Below, piece by piece: positions 1-5,742 of a DNA stretch of 5,742 nt (positions are counted from its first letter, which is position 1; every line of letters starts with the position of its first letter). The stretch comes from JBFLYZ01 sp040756415 (lineage in GTDB: Bacteria; Bacteroidota; Bacteroidia; JADZBD01). The notes under the pieces are model-generated. The model saw only the letters and a list, made by a program, of their open reading frames with translations. It was not told where the DNA came from and searched no databases. Made by a program: the position numbers and the translations under genes. The stretch covers positions 1 to 5,742 of the forward strand of contig JBFLYZ010000111.1 in the NCBI GenBank assembly GCA_040756415.1. The letters are read 5' to 3'.

Positions 1-2
1 AG

Positions 3-614
3 GAAAGAATATGTGGAGATGTTATTACGGTTCAAGAATATTATGATAGTACAGAGAAAGTACGATGCGTGTACAAAATTATTAATGGTAAAAGGAAAGG
101 CTTGGTTGAGTTTTTTCATAAAAATGGCAAAATTCAGGAGACGGCTTTTTATGACAATGACTCTTTCAATGGACCTAATTTTATTTATAATGAAAAGAGG
201 AAACTAATCTATAGCGGGTACTATTTAAACAATAAGCCACATGGTAATTGTGAAGAGTATTATGATAATGGGAGAATTAAGACAGTTCTTCAGATTTATA
301 AGGGAGAGACATTCTGTTTTGGAGATTTCAATTTTAAAGGAGAGGTTATTTCCCCATTTCCCTTTTTTAAGATAGAGAACAATAACGTTATTTTTTACAA
401 AAGAGAACTTCTTATTAATCCAATTGTTAAATTTGGTAAGTTAGTAAATGGTTGCGAGATTTTTGGAGAAATAGACTCTCTTATTGTTAATAAAGATACA
501 ATTAGTTTTAACAAATATAAAGAAGGAATATTTTACAGTGATTATATTGTTCAAAGTGATTTTCATAACGAACTAGATACTTCTAATATTTGTGCGTCTG
601 TAATTATTCAATAA
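3..614 (+). CDS. MORN-variant (YwqK-like) repeat protein, 5' end cut by window edge
   Basis: The frame is open from the left edge, so the true start lies outside the window; 203 codons and a TAA stop are visible. A GTG at 69 could be read as a start, but repeat-like sequence (V-Q-E-Y-Y-D-S) continues in frame upstream of it, so I treat it as internal. The first ~115 residues contain about four degenerate units of the pattern E-[YF]-[YF]-x-N-G-[KR]-[IL]-(x)n-Y-x-N-x-K-x-x-G, for example E-F-F-H-K-N-G-K-I and E-E-Y-Y-D-N-G-R-I-K. This is the MORN_2/YwqK-type repeat. The last ~85 residues have no repeat and I do not recognise them. There is no visible membrane segment. Family knowledge: YwqK-type proteins are annotated as antitoxins or immunity partners in some contexts, but many are uncharacterised. 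The gene is AT-rich (about 28% GC in a sampled line), unlike the gene downstream. An immunity or orphan role next to an RHS locus is inference only. Confidence 0.8.
   Translation, partial: ERICGDVITVQEYYDSTEKVRCVYKIINGKRKGLVEFFHKNGKIQETAFYDNDSFNGPNFIYNEKRKLIYSGYYLNNKPHGNCEEYYDNGRIKTVLQIYKGETFCFGDFNFKGEVISPFPFFKIENNNVIFYKRELLINPIVKFGKLVNGCEIFGEIDSLIVNKDTISFNKYKEGIFYSDYIVQSDFHNELDTSNICASVIIQ
30..347 (+). repeat. MORN-variant protein repeats, about four degenerate units
   Basis: Within the partial gene, unit-like stretches begin near V-Q-E-Y-Y-D, N-G-K-R-K-G-L-V-E-F-F, N-G-P-N-F-I-Y-N-E and H-G-N-C-E-E-Y-Y-D-N-G-R-I. Each has an aromatic pair, then a turn with N-G-[KR] or a variant (S-T-E-K, N-E-K-R), and a return strand ending in Y. 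Spacing is about 20-26 residues. The second unit (N-E-K-R-K-L-I-Y-S-G-Y-Y) has lost the N-G turn. Such repeats form short beta-hairpins. They are visible at the protein level, not as DNA repeats. Confidence 0.65.
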
Positions 615-700
615 GTATTCTTTGTTTGATAATGATCGATTTGAGAAATAGTTTTAATAATATAGAGTTATTTTAGGAATTATATAGGTTTTATTAAAGC

Positions 701-717
701 TCCTTCCGCCCGAAGGA
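701..717 (+). terminator. Perfect 6-bp hairpin, possible weak terminator
   Basis: TCCTTC (701-706) and GAAGGA (712-717) are perfect inverted repeats around a 5-base CGCCC loop, followed by only three T. It lies 87 bases after the stop of the MORN-repeat gene and about 100 bases before the giant gene. The stem is short and the U tract poor, so it may instead be a leader structure or chance. It sits almost exactly where composition changes from AT-rich to GC-rich. Confidence 0.3.
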
Positions 718-777
718 TTTCAGAATTCTCCCGCCCGAATAAGGTTTTCCGCCTGTTAATTCCCGGCCTGCCGCCCG
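706..777 (+). repeat. Four short CCGCCYG direct repeats in the intergenic region
   Basis: CCGCCCG occurs at 706, 731 and 771, and CCGCCTG at 749. The spacings are 25, 18 and 22 bases. The first copy overlaps the loop of the small hairpin. The copies lie in the 110 bases before the giant gene and are separated by AT-richer spacers such as GGTTTT and TTAATT. They could be binding sites, remnants of a degraded coding segment, or simple GC bias. No function can be assigned. Confidence 0.35.
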
Positions 778-817
778 TAAGCTGGAGTTTATTGTAAACC
801 ATTTAAAAGACTTTGCA

Positions 818-892
818 ATGAATGTCTTTCGGGCTTGGGTTTATCTGGCTTGCACCGCAATGTTGATCCTGGTTAGTATTCCTTCCTACGGC
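818..892 (+). other. Predicted Sec signal peptide of the giant protein
   Basis: Residues 1-25 have a short basic start (M-N-V-F-R), a hydrophobic stretch (residues 6-22, A-W-V-Y-L-A-C-T-A-M-L-I-L-V-S-I-P) and a possible signal peptidase I site S-Y-G before W26. The mature protein then becomes polar (S-P-S-K-R-D-S). This indicates export to the periplasm or beyond. Cys12 is too close to the N-terminus to be a convincing lipobox cysteine. Confidence 0.7.
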
Positions 893-3800
893 TGGTCCCC
901 ATCCAAGCGCGACAGCCTGCATTACAGCAAGGTCCAGTTGGCAGCCCCCCCTGCCGACAGCGCGCTGTATGTGAGGGATAGCGTTACGCCTTCGCACACT
1001 TGCGCTAATAGCGTCATCAAAAAGGCTGAGCTCAAGGCGTACTTGTATATGGGAGAAACCTATACCCTGGGCAGTTTACCCTTCACGGGCCAGGTAAATT
1101 TAAAGATCAGCGCCTACAGCACGTATTGGGGCAATAGCAGCTTGTATGATATCTACTGGGTAAGCCTTAATGTGAACCAGGGCAAGCCCGAGGAACTTTT
1201 TTTAAGGGATTTTACCAGCGATCACGGCATCATCGACCGTTTTGTGGTCAAGGTCGTGTCCACGACCATTCCCTCGGGCACAAGAGGAGACAGCCTTCAG
1301 GTGGCTGTTTACTACGAGGAAGAGTTCGGGGTAGATGTAGCGGGTGTCAACATAGATAACGCTACGATAAGCAGCCTGGTCAGCCCGGTGGTGTTCAAGT
1401 GGAAGAAGATCGTAAGCGGGGGCTGCCGCCAGATCCCCAACTACCAGGTTCAGGTACTGCGTTTGTACAACACCAACAGCGCGTATTCAGGCACCGAGAC
1501 CAGCATTACGGCCACGGTAGACTGGGACCAGGCTTTGACGGTAGAGACCGGCAGCTCGGATACCACGCTAACGCTTAACCTGGTAGAAGGCACGGGCTAT
1601 TACATATGGAGGGTGCGGCCCATAGGCACTTATTATGAGGGAGGTATAGCCGACTCGCGCAACTGGGGAAGCTGGAGCGAGAGCACCTATGCCGATGGCA
1701 GCACGCACACCATCACCAGCACGGCCACCACGGCAGATAAATTCTTCTACACCCAGTTCGATGACACCTTGAACTGGATCTACAGCCGCACTTTTAGCGA
1801 GGGCGATCCGGCTTCGCCTAAGGTGCGTATCAGCGAGAAAATGACCTATGCCAATGGTCTGCAGATGGTCAAGCAGAACCAGGCCTACCTGCCCAGCCAG
1901 CATGTGGTGCTTTTGAACCAGACCATCTACGACTGGACGGGCAGGGCGGCCCTCAATACCTTAAGCGCGCCTTACGAGAGCGACAGCATCAAGTATAGAA
2001 AACAGATGCTAAAAGTCGGTAGCAATATTTACACCGCTTCCAACTTTGATGATGATGCCAACTACAACAACCCCACCGCGGCCGATGGGGGGCTTATTTA
2101 TACCTATTACTCCAACAGCAATACGGATGTTTACGTGCCCAACTCCGAAGGTTATCCCTATGCAAGATCGCTTTATGAAAAAGACGCCACAGGCAGGGTA
2201 AAAGAACAGGGCGGACCCGGAGGCACACACCGGATCAAGACCACCGACAGCCATACTACGAAAACTTTTTACGGGGGCGTATCGGACCAGGAGTTGATCA
2301 GGATTTTTGGCGATGAAGCCCCTGACGCGGATGGGGTGCATAAGGTAGTGAACGTAGATGCCAACTACATCGCCTCGGTCAGCTACATGAGCAAAGAAGG
2401 GCAGGTGATCGCCACCTGCCTGGCCGTGGTCGACAGCACTTTGCTTGACACCCTGCCCGGCCAGTACACCGCGCAGTTCTCGGTAAGCGATACCATAAAA
2501 GGCAGCACGCCTTACGGGCAGTACGGCATAGTCAGCAGCAAGCCCCTGGTGCTGGCTACGCCTACCACGGTCACCTTCACGTATAAGATAACAGCCAAGG
2601 ACATCAAGCACCTGTGCATGAACTACTGCCGCAACTGCGATTATGCGATAGAGTTTTTAATAAAAAGCGATGCCAGCACCACGCGGATCACCAAGACCAT
2701 CCCGGCCAATATATGCACCACGCCAAAGCCAAAGTGGGACACCACCTTCAGCATGAACCTGGCCGCGGGGTCATACATGATAGAAAAGCGCATTTTTGCC
2801 AACAGCATAAAAACAGCCGCTACCGACAGCACCAACGCGGTCTATTACCTGGACGATCACCTGAAGAACTTAAAAAAGCAGCTTCAGGATACGGCAGACG
2901 CTAAGCTGGCCTGCGTGTATAATAACTTAAAGACCTCCAACCTTACAGGCCTGTACGGAGCCTCCTGCCTGAACATCAATACCAACGTAAGCAATCCCGA
3001 CTCGGTCTTTGCCGATTCGTCCAAATCCTTCAATATAGGCTGCGCCACGATCAGCATCCCTATCCTGGTGTGCCCCAGCTATGACTGCAGTGACAGCACA
3101 CCCAACTTCGAGGCCCACTTCAACAAGGTATGGGCCGGTACGCACTATGTGGGCACCAGCGGGGGTTATCTGAAATATTTTCCCAACAACCTCTCGGCAG
3201 GGAAAATCGGCTACCGTCCGGGGGAATTTAATAAGGTCATCGACAGCATGGTGGCGCAGAACGGGTGGAATGGCTACGACTGCCAGAGTTTGTGGAAATG
3301 CTGGGACCAGCTGGTGCAGAACTACGCCACGCTCGATACCCTCTCGGACACGCTGGGCACCTATGACCTGAACCTGCTGCGGGAATTTTTAAACTGCACG
3401 GGCACCAAATACAAGGGCTATGCCAAGGTAGCCAACGACAGCGCCAAATGGAAATACCAGCCCTATGCCTACTTCTATTATGCCAAGGGCGATAAACCGG
3501 ATTGCGACAGCGCGCTCAAAGTGCAGTATGGCACTGAGCCCTGGGCGCAGGACAGCGTAAGGGGTTATCCGCAAAACCAGAAGTACAAGAATTACAGAGA
3601 TTGTGTAGAAAATTATAAAAAGCCCAGCAAGCAAACCCCTTATACGGGCCTTGCCGATGCCCAGTGCGGGTGCTATGGCACGTGCGAGGGCCGTTACCAG
3701 AGCTTTATAGAAAAGCTCATCCTCATGTACCATAACGACTCGATATATGTGGAAGGCGATGTCTATAAGCTCAAACGCGACACCACCTGGGGGCAGGTAT

Positions 3801-5742
3801 ACGGCTTCAGCACCGATCTGCTCAGCGGCCAGCCGGGCGCGGCCTACTACCGCACCATGGCCGAGATCGAGTGCGCGGCCCGCAGCCTGGTGGATGAATG
3901 CAAAAAAAGCTGCGAGCTCACCGTATATAAAACGGGCAGCCATGTAGACAGCGTGGGTACCAAGGCGCAGATCGAGGCCATGAAAAAGGCCATGACCTGG
4001 ACCTTTGACTTAAAGCGGCCCAGCTGCAGCGGGGGCTGGACCAGCGTTCCGCCACCGGCCAGCACCAATGATACCCTGATGACCATATGGGAAAAGCACT
4101 TTGGGGCCACCAAAGACGACCATTTGTGGGATATAGTGGAAGTGAAAAAAGGCTGCGGGGGTTATCTTCTGGCCGGCTGGACCATAGATACCGACACCAC
4201 GCTGGACATCAGTTATCCCGGCAAGGGAACAAAGGATTACTGGCTCATCAAAGTCAACCAGTCGGGGGTCAAAGAGTGGGACCTGCGCTTCGGGGGCTCG
4301 GTCACCGACTCGTTACGAACCATCTTCCAGACCGCGGACGAAGGCTTTATCATAGGCGGCTCTTCCAAATCCAACATCAGCGGGGATAAGAGCGATAACA
4401 GCGAGAGCAACACCTTTGACTACTGGGTGGTAAAGATAGATGCGGTGGGCAACATAGAATGGAACAAAACGTACGGGGGCACCAGCACGGACATGCTCCA
4501 GAGCGTAACCGAAACCTCGGACGGAAAATACCTGCTGGGAGGCTTTTCCAACTCCGCGCGAAACACCGGCACCAAAACCGACACCTGTTATTGGGATCCG
4601 CCCAGCTACGACTATTGGCTGGTCAAGCTTAACCATAAGGGAACCAAGATATGGGACCGCACTTATGGAGGCACCAGTGACGACAAACTTTACAGCGTTC
4701 GCGAAACTCCCGATAAAAAATACATTTTGGCCGGCCACAGCGCCAGCGCCATGGGATCGGGCACCAGCGGCAACAAGACCAGCGGCCAGGCCGGGGGTAT
4801 TGACTACTGGGTCATCAAGACCGATACGGCCGGCAAAAGCCTCTGGCAGACCACCTACGGGGGCACTTCCAGCGATTACCTGTACAGCATGGAGCCCATC
4901 AAATACGTAAGCGACAGCGGGTTTATACTGGCCGGGGTATCTAACTCCAGCAGTTTGGCCGATGGCGGAAGCGCGGATGCGGGCACATATAAAGGAAAGA
5001 GCCAGAGCGCCTACAGCGGCTCTTACGATTACTGGGTGATACGCATTGACAAGAACGGCAACAAGGTATGGGATAAGATCTATGGCGGTACGGATACCGA
5101 GGGTCCCAATACCGACCGTTACGTAGACATCAAGGAAACCAAAAAAATGGGCTTCGTTGTAGGGGGCAGCTCCAAGTCCGCGAAAAACACCGGCAACAAG
5201 GTAGACAGCCTCTATAACAGCAGCTACGACTACTGGGTGGTGCGGATAGACTCTTCGGGCAACAAAAAGTGGGACCGCAGCCTGGGCGGCAGCGAGGCGG
5301 ATTACTTTACATCCATAGACGTGGACAATAACTACGATTTTTGGATGGCGGGCTACAGCTACTCTGATTCCAGCACCAGCGCCACCAACGGCAACAAAAA
5401 ACGCATTAATTACGACAATACCCTGGCCACGGCCGACTACTGGGTGATCAAGGGCCGCGAAAAATGCACGCACGACACGCTGTGTTTTAAGTGGGTGCAG
5501 CCGCCCACAAGGCCAGACTCGATCAACACGTACTATAATGTGCTAAGCTGCGACAGTATGAGCGCGCTGGCCATCTATAATGCCATACAGCTGCAGGTAG
5601 CCAATTACATCCAGCAGCAATTAGATGATTTTAAAGCAAAGTATATAGTCACCTGCGCCAGTGCCGATAGCATCAGGGACACCTTCCGGCTGAGCTACAA
5701 CTTAAAGTATCACCATTACACGCTTTACTATTACGACCGGGC
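818..5742 (+). CDS. Giant secreted RHS/YD-repeat family protein, N-terminal 1641 residues, 3' end beyond window
   Basis: One frame runs from the ATG at 818 to the right edge without a stop. The nearest upstream in-frame stop is TAA at 740-742 and no ATG, GTG or TTG lies between, so 818 is the likely start; A-rich AAAAGA lies just upstream and there is no classical Shine-Dalgarno. Order of parts: signal peptide (1-25); beta-rich region (about 60-185); FN3-like domain (about 189-289); RHS-family entry segment (about 314-540) with M-T-Y-A-N-G-L-Q, G-Y-P-Y-A-R and G-G-P-G-G; cysteine-rich mostly helical region (600-1090); seven tandem propeller-like repeats (1091-1548); cysteine-rich return (1550 onward) ending in Y-H-H-Y-T-L-Y-Y-Y-D-R. 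Family knowledge: proteins with this architecture in Bacteroidota continue into YD repeats, an RHS core and a variable, often toxic, C-terminal tip. Those parts are not in the window, so toxin function is inferred, not seen. The protein is expected outside the cytoplasmic membrane. Codon use is GC-rich (AGC, ACC, GGC, AAC dominate; sampled lines 53-65% GC), unlike the preceding gene. Confidence 0.85.
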   Translation, partial: MNVFRAWVYLACTAMLILVSIPSYGWSPSKRDSLHYSKVQLAAPPADSALYVRDSVTPSHTCANSVIKKAELKAYLYMGETYTLGSLPFTGQVNLKISAYSTYWGNSSLYDIYWVSLNVNQGKPEELFLRDFTSDHGIIDRFVVKVVSTTIPSGTRGDSLQVAVYYEEEFGVDVAGVNIDNATISSLVSPVVFKWKKIVSGGCRQIPNYQVQVLRLYNTNSAYSGTETSITATVDWDQALTVETGSSDTTLTLNLVEGTGYYIWRVRPIGTYYEGGIADSRNWGSWSESTYADGSTHTITSTATTADKFFYTQFDDTLNWIYSRTFSEGDPASPKVRISEKMTYANGLQMVKQNQAYLPSQHVVLLNQTIYDWTGRAALNTLSAPYESDSIKYRKQMLKVGSNIYTASNFDDDANYNNPTAADGGLIYTYYSNSNTDVYVPNSEGYPYARSLYEKDATGRVKEQGGPGGTHRIKTTDSHTTKTFYGGVSDQELIRIFGDEAPDADGVHKVVNVDANYIASVSYMSKEGQVIATCLAVVDSTLLDTLPGQYTAQFSVSDTIKGSTPYGQYGIVSSKPLVLATPTTVTFTYKITAKDIKHLCMNYCRNCDYAIEFLIKSDASTTRITKTIPANICTTPKPKWDTTFSMNLAAGSYMIEKRIFANSIKTAATDSTNAVYYLDDHLKNLKKQLQDTADAKLACVYNNLKTSNLTGLYGASCLNINTNVSNPDSVFADSSKSFNIGCATISIPILVCPSYDCSDSTPNFEAHFNKVWAGTHYVGTSGGYLKYFPNNLSAGKIGYRPGEFNKVIDSMVAQNGWNGYDCQSLWKCWDQLVQNYATLDTLSDTLGTYDLNLLREFLNCTGTKYKGYAKVANDSAKWKYQPYAYFYYAKGDKPDCDSALKVQYGTEPWAQDSVRGYPQNQKYKNYRDCVENYKKPSKQTPYTGLADAQCGCYGTCEGRYQSFIEKLILMYHNDSIYVEGDVYKLKRDTTWGQVYGFSTDLLSGQPGAAYYRTMAEIECAARSLVDECKKSCELTVYKTGSHVDSVGTKAQIEAMKKAMTWTFDLKRPSCSGGWTSVPPPASTNDTLMTIWEKHFGATKDDHLWDIVEVKKGCGGYLLAGWTIDTDTTLDISYPGKGTKDYWLIKVNQSGVKEWDLRFGGSVTDSLRTIFQTADEGFIIGGSSKSNISGDKSDNSESNTFDYWVVKIDAVGNIEWNKTYGGTSTDMLQSVTETSDGKYLLGGFSNSARNTGTKTDTCYWDPPSYDYWLVKLNHKGTKIWDRTYGGTSDDKLYSVRETPDKKYILAGHSASAMGSGTSGNKTSGQAGGIDYWVIKTDTAGKSLWQTTYGGTSSDYLYSMEPIKYVSDSGFILAGVSNSSSLADGGSADAGTYKGKSQSAYSGSYDYWVIRIDKNGNKVWDKIYGGTDTEGPNTDRYVDIKETKKMGFVVGGSSKSAKNTGNKVDSLYNSSYDYWVVRIDSSGNKKWDRSLGGSEADYFTSIDVDNNYDFWMAGYSYSDSSTSATNGNKKRINYDNTLATADYWVIKGREKCTHDTLCFKWVQPPTRPDSINTYYNVLSCDSMSALAIYNAIQLQVANYIQQQLDDFKAKYIVTCASADSIRDTFRLSYNLKYHHYTLYYYDR
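1382..1684 (+). other. Fibronectin type III-like domain (residues about 189-289)
   Basis: The segment starts S-P-V-V-F-K-W-K-K and continues with N-Y-Q-V-Q-V-L-R-L-Y-N, a long loop, V-E-G-T-G-Y-Y-I-W-R-V-R-P-I-G, and ends N-W-G-S-W-S. The early W in a strand, the Y-x-V-x-V strand, the Y-x-W-R-V-R strand and the terminal W-S-x-W-S-like end resemble FN3 domains of extracellular proteins. This is recognised from motif order alone. A structural role as a spacer or binding domain is inferred. Confidence 0.5.
1757..2440 (+). other. RHS-family entry segment before the YD-repeat module (residues about 314-541)
   Basis: The segment opens F-D-D-T-L-N-W-I-Y-S-R-T-F-S-E-G, then M-T-Y-A-N-G-L-Q (342-349), a degenerate form of the Y-x-D-G-L-G-R-x-x-Q motif of this family, followed by I-Y-D-W-T-G-R-A-A-L-N-T. 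Later come G-Y-P-Y-A-R-S-L-Y (445-453), D-A-T-G-R-V-K-E-Q and the glycine-rich G-G-P-G-G (465-469). Near the end V-N-V-D-A-N-Y-I-A-S-V-S-Y-M-S-K-E-G-Q-V-I-A-T fits the V-S-Y-x-D-x-x-G-x-x-I-A-T pattern. From memory of the family, this succession is typical of Bacteroidota RHS proteins. No catalytic motif is visible. Confidence 0.6.
2615..4087 (+). other. Cysteine-rich, largely helical RHS-associated region (residues 600-1090)
   Basis: I count about 21 cysteines in roughly 490 residues, many in close pairs or triplets: C600-x3-C604-x2-C607, V-C-P-S-Y-D-C, D-C-Q-S-L-W-K-C (C822, C828), C950-x-C952-x3-C956 and E-C-x7-E-C-x3-C starting at C1019. Helical, charged stretches separate them, such as L-D-D-H-L-K-N-L-K-K-Q-L (about 678-689) and T-K-A-Q-I-E-A-M-K-K-A-M. 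In an exported protein these cysteines would more likely form disulfides than bind metal, but that is inference. The motif order (G-E-F-N-K, C-W-D-Q-L-V, E-G-D-V-Y-K-L) agrees with other giant Bacteroidota RHS proteins as I remember them. Confidence 0.6.
4088..5461 (+). repeat. Seven in-frame tandem repeats, probable seven-bladed beta-propeller (residues 1091-1548)
   Basis: Seven units begin at W1091, W1154, W1215, W1279, W1343, W1418 and W1485 (nt 4088, 4277, 4460, 4652, 4844, 5069, 5270). They are 63, 61, 64, 64, 75, 67 and about 64 residues long. The consensus is W-x-x-x-[FYL]-G-G-[TS]-x-x-D-x-L-x-x-[IV], then [FY]-[IL]-[LIV]-[AG]-G-x-S-x-S, a variable polar loop often with N-T-G or S-G, then D-Y-W-[VL]-[VI]-[KR]-[IVL]-[DN]-x-x-G-[NT]. 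Unit 1 is the most degenerate (F-G-A-T, A-G-W-T); unit 5 has the longest loop; unit 7 ends D-Y-W-V-I-K-G. Family knowledge: this repeat is frequent in exported Bacteroidota proteins and resembles beta-propeller blades. Seven blades would close a full propeller. A binding or scaffold role is inferred. Confidence 0.8.
5465..5742 (+). other. Resumed cysteine-rich segment leading to the YD-repeat boundary (residues 1550-1641)
   Basis: After the last propeller unit the sequence resumes with C1550-T-H-D-T-L-C1556-F-K-W and further cysteines in L-S-C-D-S and V-T-C-A-S. A likely amphipathic helix (A-I-Y-N-A-I-Q-L-Q-V-A-N-Y-I-Q-Q-Q-L-D-D) follows. It ends Y-H-H-Y-T-L-Y-Y-Y-D-R (1631-1641). In this family such a tyrosine-rich strand is the first YD-like element and opens the RHS repeat shell. 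The window cuts the gene here, one incomplete codon (GC_) after Arg1641. Confidence 0.65.

Noticed and set aside
69..71. GTG at 69 as the start of the first gene
   Set aside because: The frame is open to the window edge and repeat-like sequence (V-Q-E-Y-Y-D) lies upstream of it.
13..207. A 64-codon + strand frame at the left edge
   Set aside because: It overlaps the MORN-repeat gene in another phase. The repeat pattern is only in the frame starting at 3.
615..817. A Bacteroidota promoter (TTTG near -33, TAnnTTTG near -7)
   Set aside because: Near matches such as TATTCTTTG at about 616-624 and GACTTTG before the ATG have wrong spacing or a mismatched TA, and no properly spaced -33 partner was found.
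851..853. Cys12 as a lipoprotein cysteine (Y-L-A-C)
   Set aside because: It would leave a hydrophobic core of only about six residues, and position -3 is Tyr. A signal peptidase I site after S-Y-G fits better.
2009..2611. A 200-codon open frame on the minus strand, and similar ones at 3389-3943, 1568-1903, 2927-3145 and 3847-4113
   Set aside because: All lie within the + strand giant gene, show no recognisable domains, and arise from its GC-rich codon pattern.
2614..2904. Small + strand open frames in other phases (also 3747-3947, 4087-4389, 4665-4910)
   Set aside because: They overlap the giant gene entirely, with low-complexity H/Q/R- or A/P/T-rich translations and no motifs.
4088..5461. 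Tandem repeats as a CRISPR or non-coding satellite array
   Set aside because: Unit lengths are all multiples of three, similarity is much stronger in protein than in DNA, and the units are 183-225 bases long without identical repeats and spacers.
4313..5473. A 386-codon open frame on the minus strand
   Set aside because: It is exactly antisense to the seven propeller repeats and its long A/V/G/I-rich translation is the mirror of repeated GC-rich codons. The + strand frame has clear protein repeats and family motifs.

Overview
The window most likely comes from a member of the Bacteroidota. The main reason is a very large secreted protein whose sequence matches the N-terminal half of the giant RHS/YD-repeat surface proteins of that phylum. 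It also carries a tandem repeat of the D-Y-W-[VL]-[VI]-K-x-D type that is common in exported Bacteroidota proteins. I cannot name a genus. No RNA gene, CRISPR array, transposase or integrase is visible.

Layout, left to right. (1) Positions 3-614 hold the 3' part of an AT-rich gene, cut off by the left edge, with four MORN-variant (YwqK-type) repeats. (2) Positions 615-817 are intergenic. The first ~80 bases are AT-rich. From about position 695 the sequence turns GC-rich, with a small perfect hairpin and four copies of CCGCCYG. (3) From the ATG at 818 to the right edge there is one uninterrupted + strand reading frame of 1641 full codons, still open at the end. It runs through a signal peptide, an N-terminal beta-rich region, an FN3-like domain, an RHS-family entry segment, a long cysteine-rich region, a block of seven tandem repeats that looks like a complete seven-bladed beta-propeller, and then the family's cysteine-rich sequence again. 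The window stops at the Y-H-H-Y-T-L-Y-Y-Y-D-R motif that, in this family, stands immediately before the YD repeats.

How the parts may fit together (inference): RHS loci typically pair a GC-rich conserved core gene with AT-rich variable toxin tips and small AT-rich immunity or orphan genes. The AT-rich YwqK-like gene followed by a GC-rich RHS-type gene start fits the boundary between two such cassettes, with the small gene belonging to an upstream, unseen locus. The most notable point is the apparent nesting of a whole propeller inside the cysteine-rich RHS N-terminal module. All larger open frames on the minus strand, and the smaller ones in other + frames inside 818-5742, appear to be shadows of the giant gene.
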